A stretch of DNA of 64,000 nucleotides, taken from NCBI GenBank assembly GCA_016932575.1, contig JAFGCO010000070.1, positions 1 through 64,000 on the forward strand, in the 5' to 3' direction. Of this stretch, positions 52,597-61,795 are shown in pieces. The notes under the pieces are model-generated. The model had not been told where the DNA came from. It saw only the letters and a program-made list of their open reading frames with translations, and searched no databases. Within the stretch, counting starts at the first letter, position 1. Each line of letters begins with the position of its first letter. The translations under genes and the position numbers were made by a program. This stretch comes from a bacterium (lineage in GTDB: Bacteria; Zhuqueibacterota; QNDG01; JAFGCO01).

Positions 52597-54981
52597 ATTT
52601 TTACTCACAGTATCAATCGCCTGATCCCGGAAAAGATCAAGGGAAGTAAAAAAATCATTCCCTTTATACTCATTTTCGTCATTTTGTCAGGATGGTTTCG
52701 GTTAAGTTCTGCTCAAGAGTCAGAGGTGAACGCCCGGGGAAAGGGGCATTTCAGAGATCGTATTCTTCCGGCACCGACGGGTGGCGGCTTTCAGATGGAA
52801 GATTACTGGGTTTGGGGCGCTTCTGTGATTCAAGGTGAGGACGGCCGATACCATATGTTTGCTTCCCGATGGCCGAGAGCATTGCCGTTTACACCCCATT
52901 GGCTGACCAATTCTGAGATTGTCCGCGCGGTTTCGGATACGCCTGAGGGCCCCTATACATTTCAGGAAGTGGTTCTGCCTCCGCGCGGAAAGGAATTCTG
53001 GGACGGCAAGATGACCCATAATCCGGTAATCAGGAAAGTCGATAATACCTATCTGCTGTTTTACACGGGAACCACCTACCAGGGAGATATGCCGACTTCT
53101 GAAAATCCGACAACCCGCAATTCAGCTTTAAAACTGGATGCGCATCGGCATGAACGCATCGGGCTGGCCACATCAAAATCAGTATTCGGTCCCTGGAAGC
53201 GGCGGGACAAACCGATTCTGGATACTCGGCCGGGTACCTGGGAACAATATCTGGTCAGCAACGCATCGCCATTTGTTTTGGAAGATGGCCGGATCATGCT
53301 TTACTACAAGGGTGTTCGTGAACTAAAGGACCATGCGATCGGTGTGGCTGTCGCTGATCATTATGAAGGGCCATATCGGCGTCTGTTTGACCACCCGTTT
53401 CCAATTGGTATCGGAGCTGAAGATCCTACCATCTGGTTTGAAGATGGACAATATCACGCGTTGATGCTGGATTGCGGACGGATCTATTCTCCCAAGGAAA
53501 TATTTTACGCCGTATCATATGACGGTCTGCATTGGAAGGCGTCACCCAATCCGGTGGCCATATCAAAGGTCATTCTATGGGAAGATGGCGAAATACGGCG
53601 GATGCTAAGCACAGAGAGGCCGCAGATTCTGGTTGAAAACGGCAGGGCCACCCATGTTTTTTTTGCCACCAGCAGCAAACCGGGAGGGATTCGGAAAACC
53701 TGGAACATGGTCGTTCCTCTCAAGCCGTGGAAAGACGTCCGGGATCCTCTGGCCTGGTGGAAAGAAGCCCGCTTTGGTCTATTCATTCACTGGGGTCTGT
53801 ATGCGATCCCGGCCGGCATATGGAAGGAAAAGCCGGTTACCCACCCGTCTTATCTGAATCCTTACTGTGAACATATCATGTGGCTGAATCGTATTCCTGT
53901 CGCTGAATATGAAAAACTGGCGGAACAGTTTAATCCCACTGCGTTTGATGCCGACAGAATCGTTCAATTGGCCAAAGACGCCGGCATGAAATATATTGTG
54001 GTGACAGCCAAGCATCATGACGGTTTTGCTATGTATCACTCAAGGGTCAGCCCGTATAACATTGTCGATGCCACCCCTTATCAGCGGGATCCCCTGAAGG
54101 ATTTGGCTGAATCCTGCGCCGTACAGGGACTGCGTCTGGGATTTTATTATTCCCTGGGCCGGGACTGGCATCATCCGGAAGCCGTATCGGGCCGGACCAA
54201 TGACTGGGATTTTACGAATCCGGAAGAACGTGATTATCAAAAATATTTGGATGAAAAAGTCAAGCCGCAGCTGGAAGAATTATTGACCGGATACGGACCT
54301 GTTTCTATCCTCTGGTTTGACTCGCCTGAAAGCACCACGGTTCGTCAGAGTATCGATCTGGAGATGTTTGTCAAGCGGCTGCAGCCCGAGTGCATTGTAA
54401 ACAACCGAATCGGCAATGATGTTGGTGATTATGTGGAGGCGAGGGACAATGCGATTTTTAAAAAAGGCCAATGCCTTCCCTGGGAATCCCCTGGCACGAT
54501 GGCGGAAAGCTGGGGATACAGCCGCCTGGATACGGAAGCGTACTGGAAATCGCCCAAAACACTCATCCGCAGGCTGGTGGACATTGCCAGTCAGGGGGGC
54601 AATTATCTGCTGAATATCGGTCCTGATGCTGAGGGCAATCTTCCTCAAATGGCCGTCGATCGGCTTCAGGGGTTTGCAGACTGGATGTCCGTGTACAGTG
54701 AATCCGTCTATGGAACCTCAGGCAGCCGTTTTAAAACAGAAGATTGGGGGCGGTATACAATTCGGGAGAATGTGGTTTATGCCCATATATTCGATTGGCC
54801 TGAAAACGGGTACCTTCCTGTGCGTGTGCCAGGCGAAGAGATCGACAGAGCGATACTATTGACGGATCAGGGTGAAAGCGTCTTAAAATTCAAACCGACC
54901 TATGGCAGCGGTGCGATCATTTCAGTTCCGCAAAGAGCACCCTCTCAATGGGTTTCGGTGATTAAAATTATCATGAAATGA
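52597..54981 (+). CDS. GH43-like propeller fused to GH29 alpha-L-fucosidase; probable non-standard (ATT) start
   Basis: About 794 residues if translation begins at ATT 52597. The signal peptide (KKIIPFILIFVILSGWFRLS) lies upstream of the first usual start codon (TTG 52684), so either ATT 52597, or CTG 52576 or 52621, is used, or the ATG has mutated or been miscalled. The N-terminal half is a GH43/GH117-like propeller (WVWGASVIQGEDGRYHMFAS, DGKMTHNPVIRKVDNTYLLF, IGAEDPTIWFEDGQYHALM). The C-terminal half is a GH29 barrel (ARFGLFIHWGLYAIPAG, YIVVTAKHHDGFAMYHS, LGFYYSLGRDW) with the nucleophile Asp575 in ILWFD and a C-terminal beta domain. It would remove alpha-L-fucose and perhaps a neighbouring sugar. 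No sorting domain. Confidence 0.85.
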   Translation: MFTHSINRLIPEKIKGSKKIIPFILIFVILSGWFRLSSAQESEVNARGKGHFRDRILPAPTGGGFQMEDYWVWGASVIQGEDGRYHMFASRWPRALPFTPHWLTNSEIVRAVSDTPEGPYTFQEVVLPPRGKEFWDGKMTHNPVIRKVDNTYLLFYTGTTYQGDMPTSENPTTRNSALKLDAHRHERIGLATSKSVFGPWKRRDKPILDTRPGTWEQYLVSNASPFVLEDGRIMLYYKGVRELKDHAIGVAVADHYEGPYRRLFDHPFPIGIGAEDPTIWFEDGQYHALMLDCGRIYSPKEIFYAVSYDGLHWKASPNPVAISKVILWEDGEIRRMLSTERPQILVENGRATHVFFATSSKPGGIRKTWNMVVPLKPWKDVRDPLAWWKEARFGLFIHWGLYAIPAGIWKEKPVTHPSYLNPYCEHIMWLNRIPVAEYEKLAEQFNPTAFDADRIVQLAKDAGMKYIVVTAKHHDGFAMYHSRVSPYNIVDATPYQRDPLKDLAESCAVQGLRLGFYYSLGRDWHHPEAVSGRTNDWDFTNPEERDYQKYLDEKVKPQLEELLTGYGPVSILWFDSPESTTVRQSIDLEMFVKRLQPECIVNNRIGNDVGDYVEARDNAIFKKGQCLPWESPGTMAESWGYSRLDTEAYWKSPKTLIRRLVDIASQGGNYLLNIGPDAEGNLPQMAVDRLQGFADWMSVYSESVYGTSGSRFKTEDWGRYTIRENVVYAHIFDWPENGYLPVRVPGEEIDRAILLTDQGESVLKFKPTYGSGAIISVPQRAPSQWVSVIKIIMK

Positions 54982-54990
54982 AGGATAATG

Positions 54991-57105
54991 ATGAGATTGA
55001 ATCCACACCACAGTCGTCTTAAAATTTTGGCTGTTCTCCTGATTGTCCGATTGGCTTCAATGGTCCATGCAGCCGACATCAGTGTTCGTTTGGAAGGAAC
55101 CAATCCGGCAATCGATATTTCCCATCTGTCCGGTGAAAGGCTTGTTTTTCAGGCTTCTTCACCTGAGGAGAGCAGTATCGGATATCAGAAGTCAGGAAAA
55201 ACAATCTGGATTAAAGGCGAGCCTGTGATTACCGTTTCCAAATTGGAACGGATATATACATGGGATATGCCTGAAGAAAAGGTGGTCCTGACCATCCGAA
55301 AAGCTCAGAACGATCTTGATTTTCAATTCTGTCTTCGCAGTCCGGATGGCAGTCAGGCTGAGAAGTGGATGATTTGTTTAAAAGCACTGCCGGGTGAATA
55401 TTTTACGGGACTCTTTGAACGTGTTATTGATGGTCCCCAGGATTGTTCGTGGGCAAAGGGGATCCAAACCGCTTTGAACCTGCGTGGTGAAACAGTCGAG
55501 ATGAAGCTGAGACCCACAGTTTCTGCATATGCCCCGTTTTATATTTCTTCCAATAATTATGGTTTGTTTATTAAAGGCACATGGCCCGGCAGATTTGATT
55601 TCTGTCAGTCGGATTCAGATTTTGTACGTATTGAATTTGAAGGACCGACAATTGCATTCAGATTATACCGGGGTAAATTACCGGCAGACATTGTCAAGCG
55701 TCATGCTCTTGAAACCGGTCCTTCTGTTTTACCCCCGAAATGGGCGTTCGGACCCTGGCGATGGCGGGATAATCATGTCAACCGGGACACCTATTATGAC
55801 GGGACTGAGGTCCATGCACCCTTCAATAGTGAACTGGTCGAAGACATTCTGATGATGCAGGCTTATGACATCCCATGCACGGCTTACTGGATTGACCGGC
55901 CGTGGGGAACCGGTGTGCGCGGATTTGATGATTATCAATTTGATCCGGAAAGATTCCCCAATGCCGATACCATGATTCCATGGATCAATAAAAAAGGGAT
56001 CGAAATGATGATCTGGATCGCTCCCTTTGTCATGGGTGAAATGGCCCATATCGCGGAAGAGCGGGGATATTTTCTGAAAAGTAATATATGGAAAAATTCA
56101 CGTCAGGTACTAATGGATTTTACACATCCCGAAGCCTGCGAATGGTGGGGTGAAAACGGTCCGGGCAAACTGGCACGGATGGGAATTCGAGGTTTTAAGT
56201 TGGATCGGGCGGACGGAGAAAAACTTCTGGATTCACTTCATCTGACAACCTTTGACGGGACCAGTTACAGGGAAAATTACAATGATTATCCGGTTCAATA
56301 TGTCCGTGCCGCGTATCGATCGGTTCAGCCTGTTCTGGGTGATAATTTTGTCCTGTTCCCCAGGGCACAGTACACCGGCAGCAGCCGGTACGGTGCCATG
56401 TGGTCCGGTGATCCGCGGGGAACACCCGAAGGGCTGCGTTCCGTTATCATAGCGCTCCAGCGCTGTTCAGTGATGGGATATCCGATCTGGGGCTCGGATA
56501 TTGGCGGCTATGGACGCATGTTTAACCGGGAGACCTGTCTGCGCTGGCTGGGATTCGGTTGTTTTTCTCCTATTATGGAAAACGGCCCGACTGTAGATCG
56601 CGGATTCTGGAATTCTCCGGATAAGCCCGATTATGATATTGAGCTGATCGCCACATGGCGGCTTTATACGCATCTAAGAATGAAGCTGATCGATTATATC
56701 CATGATCTGGCCACGGGAGCCCATGAAACCGGCATGCCCGTTGTTCGTCCGCTATTCCTTGTATATCCCGAACAGACTGAGGCCTGGGAGGACTGGCAGA
56801 CCTATTTATTGGGGCCGGACCTGCTGGTCTCTGTGATCTGGCAAAAAGGCAAAACCCGGCATCGTCTTTACCTTCCGTCCGGGGAAATCTGGATCGATGC
56901 CTGGAATCCGGATAAAATTTATCAGGGCGGGAAATCGATCGAAGTACAGGCGCCATTATATATGATTCCTGTTTTTATCCGCAGAGGAGCAAACCTCCAT
57001 CTTGGAGATCTGAAAAAGCTATATTCGGAGTCGCTTCAAATTGCCGAAAAAAGACCGGATCTCGCTGAACTGGAAAGGGCGGAGGGATGGAGAGATTCTC
57101 AATAA
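54991..57105 (+). CDS. GH31 alpha-glycosidase
   Basis: 704 residues from ATG 54991, five bases after AAGGA; ATG 54988 is only two bases from it. Signal peptide LKILAVLLIVRLASMVHA. After an N-terminal beta domain comes the barrel: KWAFGPWRWRDNHVNRDTYY, IPCTAYWIDRPWGTG, KGIEMMIWIAPFV. The catalytic nucleophile is Asp405 in FKLDRADGE. The likely acid/base is Asp474 in WSGDPRGTPEGL. GSDIGGYGR and a C-terminal FIRRGANLHL strand follow. GH31 includes alpha-glucosidase, alpha-xylosidase and alpha-galactosidase activities; here it probably trims a pectic or xyloglucan side chain. Nine bases separate it from the fusion gene, so one operon is likely. No sorting domain. Confidence 0.9.
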   Translation: MRLNPHHSRLKILAVLLIVRLASMVHAADISVRLEGTNPAIDISHLSGERLVFQASSPEESSIGYQKSGKTIWIKGEPVITVSKLERIYTWDMPEEKVVLTIRKAQNDLDFQFCLRSPDGSQAEKWMICLKALPGEYFTGLFERVIDGPQDCSWAKGIQTALNLRGETVEMKLRPTVSAYAPFYISSNNYGLFIKGTWPGRFDFCQSDSDFVRIEFEGPTIAFRLYRGKLPADIVKRHALETGPSVLPPKWAFGPWRWRDNHVNRDTYYDGTEVHAPFNSELVEDILMMQAYDIPCTAYWIDRPWGTGVRGFDDYQFDPERFPNADTMIPWINKKGIEMMIWIAPFVMGEMAHIAEERGYFLKSNIWKNSRQVLMDFTHPEACEWWGENGPGKLARMGIRGFKLDRADGEKLLDSLHLTTFDGTSYRENYNDYPVQYVRAAYRSVQPVLGDNFVLFPRAQYTGSSRYGAMWSGDPRGTPEGLRSVIIALQRCSVMGYPIWGSDIGGYGRMFNRETCLRWLGFGCFSPIMENGPTVDRGFWNSPDKPDYDIELIATWRLYTHLRMKLIDYIHDLATGAHETGMPVVRPLFLVYPEQTEAWEDWQTYLLGPDLLVSVIWQKGKTRHRLYLPSGEIWIDAWNPDKIYQGGKSIEVQAPLYMIPVFIRRGANLHLGDLKKLYSESLQIAEKRPDLAELERAEGWRDSQ

Positions 57106-57134
57106 TATTGACATCGACCTGCAGGAGGTTGCGT

Positions 57135-58490
57135 ATGCGGTATAAATCAATCCAATTTGGTTTTTCGGTCCTGATGTTCTCGATATTAATCATTCCTTCT
57201 TTGCATGCACAGACCCGATTATATCCGGGCAGCCAAATCCGGGATAAAAAGGCGTATACAGAGCAGGTGCTTCGTGCTGTTGCAGAAAGGATTCTCGAAT
57301 CCACAACCTACCGGTTTGTTGACGAATCCGGGAAAAAATATGAAAGCACCAAAGATGTTCCTTTAACAACAGTTCTTCATCTGGAGAGCCAATACAATGA
57401 CTGGCACTATACAAACGGTGTCCTCAACCTGGGATTTTTGGAACTCGCTGATCATCTGAAAGAACAAAAATATCAGGAGTTTGTCCTGAAAAATTTTGAT
57501 TTCGTATTTAATCAGAGTCATATTGATTATTTTCGTCAATATTATGACCGGGAATTGAAGAAGGGATGGATCGAAGTCCGGAAAGTGCCGTGGCATATGT
57601 TTTTCAGAATGACCCGGCTGGACGACTGCTCAGCTATTGCAGCCAGCCTGCTGGAAGCCATGAAAATCAATCCAAAAGAGATTTATATGGATTATATCAA
57701 TCAGGTCGCAACCCATATCATGAATCAGGAACCCCGTTTCAATGACGGCACCATTGCCCGTCTTTGGCCGCATGAAAAGACATTGTGGGCGGATGATCTG
57801 TTTATGAGTGTTGTTTTTTTGGCGAGGATGGGTGCATATACGGGCAATGATTTATATTTAGATGACGCCATAAAGCAGGTAATCCAGTTTACGGATTATT
57901 TGTGGAGCGGGGAAAAGCAGCTCTATTTTCACTGCTATCACGGCGATACCGATCAGCTGGGCGTGGCCCATTGGGCCAGAGCCAACGGATGGGTCATGAT
58001 GGCTCAGACTGAACTGCTCAGTGTTCTTCCCGCAGATCATCCCAAACGGTCCGAACTGATTGAAATATTCAGACGGCAGGCCGACGGCATTGCCCGTTAT
58101 CAAAGTGAATCGGGATTGTGGCATCAGTTGCTGGATAAAGAAGACTCTTATCTGGAGACCTCATCCACAGCCATGTTTACGTTCAGTCTTGCCCGGGGAG
58201 TCAACCGGGGCTGGCTGCCTCAGGATTTTGCCTATGTGGCGGAAATGGGCTGGAGAGGTGTGCTTTCAAAGATCGATGCGCAGGCCAGTGTATCTGATAT
58301 CTGTGTGGGAACCGGCATTATGCCTTCTCTGGTGTTCTATTATAAACGTCCCGCTGTCAAGAACATTCCGATGGGCGAGGGGCCGGTGCTGCGTGCCGGT
58401 GTTGAAATTTTAAAGATGACACCCTATTATGAAGCACCCGCTTATACCAAATATGACAGAATATTGTCCACTGAAAAATCATCACAGTGA
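57135..58490 (+). CDS. Fourth GH105-like unsaturated uronyl hydrolase
   Basis: 451 residues from ATG 57135, six bases after AGGAGG; the same frame is open upstream inside the GH31 gene. Signal peptide FGFSVLMFSILIIPSLHAQ. The (alpha/alpha)6 barrel has DWHYTNGVLNLGFLEL, MTRLDDCSAIAASLLEA and LWADDLFMSVVFLARMG, with likely catalytic aspartates D163 and D220, and AHWARANGWVMMA and SYLETSSTAMFTFSLARG near the end. It is distant from the three other GH105 proteins here and belongs to a different branch, so a different substrate (for example a rhamnogalacturonan disaccharide) is plausible. No sorting domain. Probably periplasmic. Confidence 0.85.
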   Translation: MRYKSIQFGFSVLMFSILIIPSLHAQTRLYPGSQIRDKKAYTEQVLRAVAERILESTTYRFVDESGKKYESTKDVPLTTVLHLESQYNDWHYTNGVLNLGFLELADHLKEQKYQEFVLKNFDFVFNQSHIDYFRQYYDRELKKGWIEVRKVPWHMFFRMTRLDDCSAIAASLLEAMKINPKEIYMDYINQVATHIMNQEPRFNDGTIARLWPHEKTLWADDLFMSVVFLARMGAYTGNDLYLDDAIKQVIQFTDYLWSGEKQLYFHCYHGDTDQLGVAHWARANGWVMMAQTELLSVLPADHPKRSELIEIFRRQADGIARYQSESGLWHQLLDKEDSYLETSSTAMFTFSLARGVNRGWLPQDFAYVAEMGWRGVLSKIDAQASVSDICVGTGIMPSLVFYYKRPAVKNIPMGEGPVLRAGVEILKMTPYYEAPAYTKYDRILSTEKSSQ

Positions 58491-58604
58491 AGTTCAGAAT
58501 CATTGAGTCGGGGTGCAATGAATCCCGATCGTTATGCTTGAAGAATCTTATGTACGCGATTTTTTTTCATATCGCGGTAATTTAATCAATCCAGGGGCTG
58601 AATG

Positions 58605-58919
58605 ATGAAACGAGTCGCATTTAAAATGAAACTCAGGCCAGGCTGCAGAGAAGAATATCAGAAAAGGCACAGTCAGATATGGTCCGAGCTGAAGCAATTA
58701 TTGAAAGATGCCGGGATTCGTGATTATTCGATTTTTTTTGATGAAGAAACCCACATTTTATTTGCCGTCCAAAAAGTATCGGGAGACAGTGGATCCCAGG
58801 ATCTCGGCAAGACGGATATTGTACAAAAATGGTGGGCCTATATGGCGGACATCATGGAAACCCATCCGGATCACTCACCGGTTTCCATCCCGCTTGAAGA
58901 AGTGTTTCATATGGATTAA
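58605..58919 (+). CDS. rhaM: L-rhamnose mutarotase
   Basis: 104 residues from ATG 58605 (ATG 58602 is adjacent), the length of E. coli RhaM. It interconverts alpha- and beta-L-rhamnopyranose, feeding rhamnose isomerase. The catalytic His22 lies in KRHSQIW, at the same number as in E. coli. IWSELKQLLKDAG, YSIFFDEETHILFAVQ and WWAYMADIMETHPDHSPVS are typical. It has no signal peptide and is cytoplasmic. It sits directly ahead of a rhamnosidase, consistent with a rhamnogalacturonan substrate; no other rhamnose-catabolic gene is in the window. Confidence 0.93.
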   Translation: MKRVAFKMKLRPGCREEYQKRHSQIWSELKQLLKDAGIRDYSIFFDEETHILFAVQKVSGDSGSQDLGKTDIVQKWWAYMADIMETHPDHSPVSIPLEEVFHMD

Positions 58920-58924
58920 TTATC

Positions 58925-61795
58925 ATGAAAGTGAGCCCCATGAATAGAATAAAAGTCTATTTCATCCGGATTGGATTGTCCATCATCATGTCTTTACAGG
59001 TCATGGCCTCTGCATCTCAGCCGGTCTGGCCGCCGATCACCCGGCAGACCCGACCCTGGACCCGTTGGTGGTGGATGGGCAGCAGCGTTGATCCGGAGAA
59101 TTTATCTGCTGTCATGGAGGAATACCGGAAAGCCGGATTGGGTGGATTGGAAATTACACCCATTTATGGCGTGAAAGGAGTTGAAGATCGATTTATTCCC
59201 TATTTATCCGGGGAGTGGATGACCCTGTTCATGCATGTGCTCCATGAGGCGGAAAGACTTGATCTCGGCATTGATATGGCCACAGGGACCGGCTGGCCGT
59301 TTGGCGGGCCCTGGATTGACGCGGATCATGCCTGCAAGTATATGGTTTATCAGGTGTATCATCTTGAAGCGGGCGAAAAATTATCTCAGCCTGTAGAATA
59401 TCTGCAGAAACCCATGGCTTATGCAGTCCGAAAAAAACTGAAAATTTCTGATGTTTCAGAGCCTGTCAGCGAAAACGACAATCTCCAATCTCTGGCGCTT
59501 GCACAGATCCGGTTTCAGAAATTCCTCCCGCTTCAGGTTCTTATGGCTTATTCGGAGCAGGGTGACATACTGAATCTTACACCGATGGTTGATGATAATT
59601 GTCACTTGAATTGGACGGCACCGGATGACCGCTGGACCCTGTATGCTGTATTTCAGGGATGGCACGGAAAAATGGTGGAACGGGCTGCTCCTGGCGGAGA
59701 AGGCAATGTGATTGATCATTTTTCAAAAGATGCTATAGAGGCTTATCTCAATAAATTTGATAATGCATTTAAGGGAAATGATATTTGTTATTTAAGGGCA
59801 TTCTTTAATGACTCGTACGAAGTGGATGATGCAAGTGGTGAGGCCAATTATACGCCCGATTTATTCAGGGAATTTAAAAACAGAAAAGGATATGATCTTA
59901 CCCGTTACCTGCCATTGCTTTTTTCATCAGAATCCACTGAAGAAAGAAGCCGGCTGCTCTGTGATTACCGGGAAGTGATTTCCGAGTTGCTTCTGGAAAA
60001 GTTTACCCTCTCCTGGAAGGCGTGGGCGGAAGGCAAGGGAGCCGTTATTCGAAATCAGGCTCATGGCTCTCCGGCGAATATCCTCGACCTTTACGCAGCC
60101 AGTCATATTCCCGAGACTGAGGGAAGCGATTTGATTCAATTCAAATTTGCTTCTTCTGCTGCAAATGTCACGGGTAAGATGCTGGCTTCCTGTGAGGCAG
60201 CCACATGGCTGGATGAGCATTTTCTGGCCTCTCTGGCAGGAGTTAAACAGGCGCTCGACCAATATTTTTTAGGGGGCATCAACCATATTGTTTATCATGG
60301 CACACCCTATTCCCCGATTGATGTGGAATGGCCGGGCTGGCTGTTTTATGCAGCAGTTCATTTTGGTCCGACCAATGCATTCTGGAAAGATTTTCCGAAA
60401 CTCAATCAGTATGTCACGCGATGCCAGGCATTTCTTCAATCCGGAAAGCCGGCCAATGATATATTGCTGTATTATCCGATTTATGACAAATGGTCGGATC
60501 CGGGACGCAGCCTGCTTCAACATTTCAAGGGATCATTGGAAGGCATGCACGTTCGTGACCTGGCAGAAACACTGATGGAACAGGGATATTCATTCGATTT
60601 TATTTCAGACAATCAGCTGCAGGTTTGTGCATATACAGATTCTGAATTTAAAACAGCAGGCTCTGCCTATCAGACAGTGATCGTTCCTGAATGCCGGTTT
60701 ATTCCTCTTAAAACTTTTATCAAACTGATAGATTTTGCAAAAGCAGGCGGCCATATTGTTTTCCATCGAAGTTTGCCCGAGGATATACCAGGGTTTGCCC
60801 ATCTTTCCGAAAGGCAGAAGACGTTCCAGAACGCCCTTCAGGATTTGAATGTCGTGAAACTGCCTGATGAAAAGATGTCTTATGCAACCATTGGAGGGGG
60901 GCTTTTTGTTATCGGCGAGGATATCCACCAATTGCTTGAATTTATTGATATCCTGCCTGAATCAGCATCAAAAAAGGGCCTTCGTTATGTGAAACGTCAG
61001 TCCGAAGGCGGTCCCTTCTATTTTATTGTGAATCCATCGGGAGATCGTTTTGATGACTGGGTGCATATTCATGGAGAAGCGGCTTCTGTACTGCGTTTTG
61101 ATCCCATGTCCGGCAAATCCGGTCTGGTTCCCCATGTCAACAGACATGATGCATCCATAGAAGTGTATCTTCAGCTGGATTCAGGTGAGTCTTGTATTCT
61201 GTCTTTATCAAAAGATCAAACAGAAACTCCCGATTATCCATGCCTCACCAAAGCACAGGACGCATATCAGATTAACGGTCAATGGAAAATTCAGTTTATA
61301 CAAGGAGGGCCTGTTATTCCCGAGGTTGTGCAGACGGAGAAACTGATATCCTGGACGCGGCTTAAAAGCAATGAAATTTCATGTTTTTCAGGCACTGCCC
61401 GTTATACAACACAGTTTGCAAAGCCTGAAGTCAAGGCGGATGTCTGGATGCTGGATCTGGGAAAGGTCTGCGAAAGCGCGGTTGTTCATATGAATGGTGC
61501 GGTTCTTGACACCTTGATTACGCCCCCGTTTCAGATCACAATCCGTGATGATCAGTTGAAGGACCGTAATCAATTACAAATCGATGTGAGCAATTTAATG
61601 GCCAATCGTATCATTTATCTGGATCAAAAAGACATTGAATGGAAGAAATTTTACAACATCAACTTTCCGTCAAAATACAGAAAAAATATGAACGATCGGG
61701 GATTATTCGATGCGTCCGGCTGGGAACCGATCGAATCCGGTCTCATCGGTCCTGTGAAGCTGATTCCACTTGAGACGAGAAATGACAAGTCATGA
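58925..61795 (+). CDS. GH106 alpha-L-rhamnosidase
   Basis: 956 residues from ATG 58925; ATG 58940 is a nearby alternative and neither has a strong ribosome site. Signal peptide FIRIGLSIIMSLQVMASASQ. The family hallmarks follow at once: WPPITRQTRPWTRWWWMGS, GGLEITPIYGVKG and DMATGTGWPFGGPWI. Further on are NDSYEVDDASGEANYTPDLF, ASCEAATWLDEHFLASL and GINHIVYHGTPYSP. The C-terminal jelly-roll (WMLDLGKVCESAVVHMNGAV) is the usual accessory domain. GH106 enzymes release alpha-L-rhamnose, including from RG-I and RG-II. The gene follows rhaM after five bases and overlaps the GH2 start (ATGA). No sorting domain. Confidence 0.92.
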   Translation: MKVSPMNRIKVYFIRIGLSIIMSLQVMASASQPVWPPITRQTRPWTRWWWMGSSVDPENLSAVMEEYRKAGLGGLEITPIYGVKGVEDRFIPYLSGEWMTLFMHVLHEAERLDLGIDMATGTGWPFGGPWIDADHACKYMVYQVYHLEAGEKLSQPVEYLQKPMAYAVRKKLKISDVSEPVSENDNLQSLALAQIRFQKFLPLQVLMAYSEQGDILNLTPMVDDNCHLNWTAPDDRWTLYAVFQGWHGKMVERAAPGGEGNVIDHFSKDAIEAYLNKFDNAFKGNDICYLRAFFNDSYEVDDASGEANYTPDLFREFKNRKGYDLTRYLPLLFSSESTEERSRLLCDYREVISELLLEKFTLSWKAWAEGKGAVIRNQAHGSPANILDLYAASHIPETEGSDLIQFKFASSAANVTGKMLASCEAATWLDEHFLASLAGVKQALDQYFLGGINHIVYHGTPYSPIDVEWPGWLFYAAVHFGPTNAFWKDFPKLNQYVTRCQAFLQSGKPANDILLYYPIYDKWSDPGRSLLQHFKGSLEGMHVRDLAETLMEQGYSFDFISDNQLQVCAYTDSEFKTAGSAYQTVIVPECRFIPLKTFIKLIDFAKAGGHIVFHRSLPEDIPGFAHLSERQKTFQNALQDLNVVKLPDEKMSYATIGGGLFVIGEDIHQLLEFIDILPESASKKGLRYVKRQSEGGPFYFIVNPSGDRFDDWVHIHGEAASVLRFDPMSGKSGLVPHVNRHDASIEVYLQLDSGESCILSLSKDQTETPDYPCLTKAQDAYQINGQWKIQFIQGGPVIPEVVQTEKLISWTRLKSNEISCFSGTARYTTQFAKPEVKADVWMLDLGKVCESAVVHMNGAVLDTLITPPFQITIRDDQLKDRNQLQIDVSNLMANRIIYLDQKDIEWKKFYNINFPSKYRKNMNDRGLFDASGWEPIESGLIGPVKLIPLETRNDKS

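Noticed and set aside
58508-58576. Two short hairpins before rhaM (5-bp and 6-bp stems)
   Set aside because: Stems are too short to call, and the T-run forms the loop of the second. They may be promoter-region noise.
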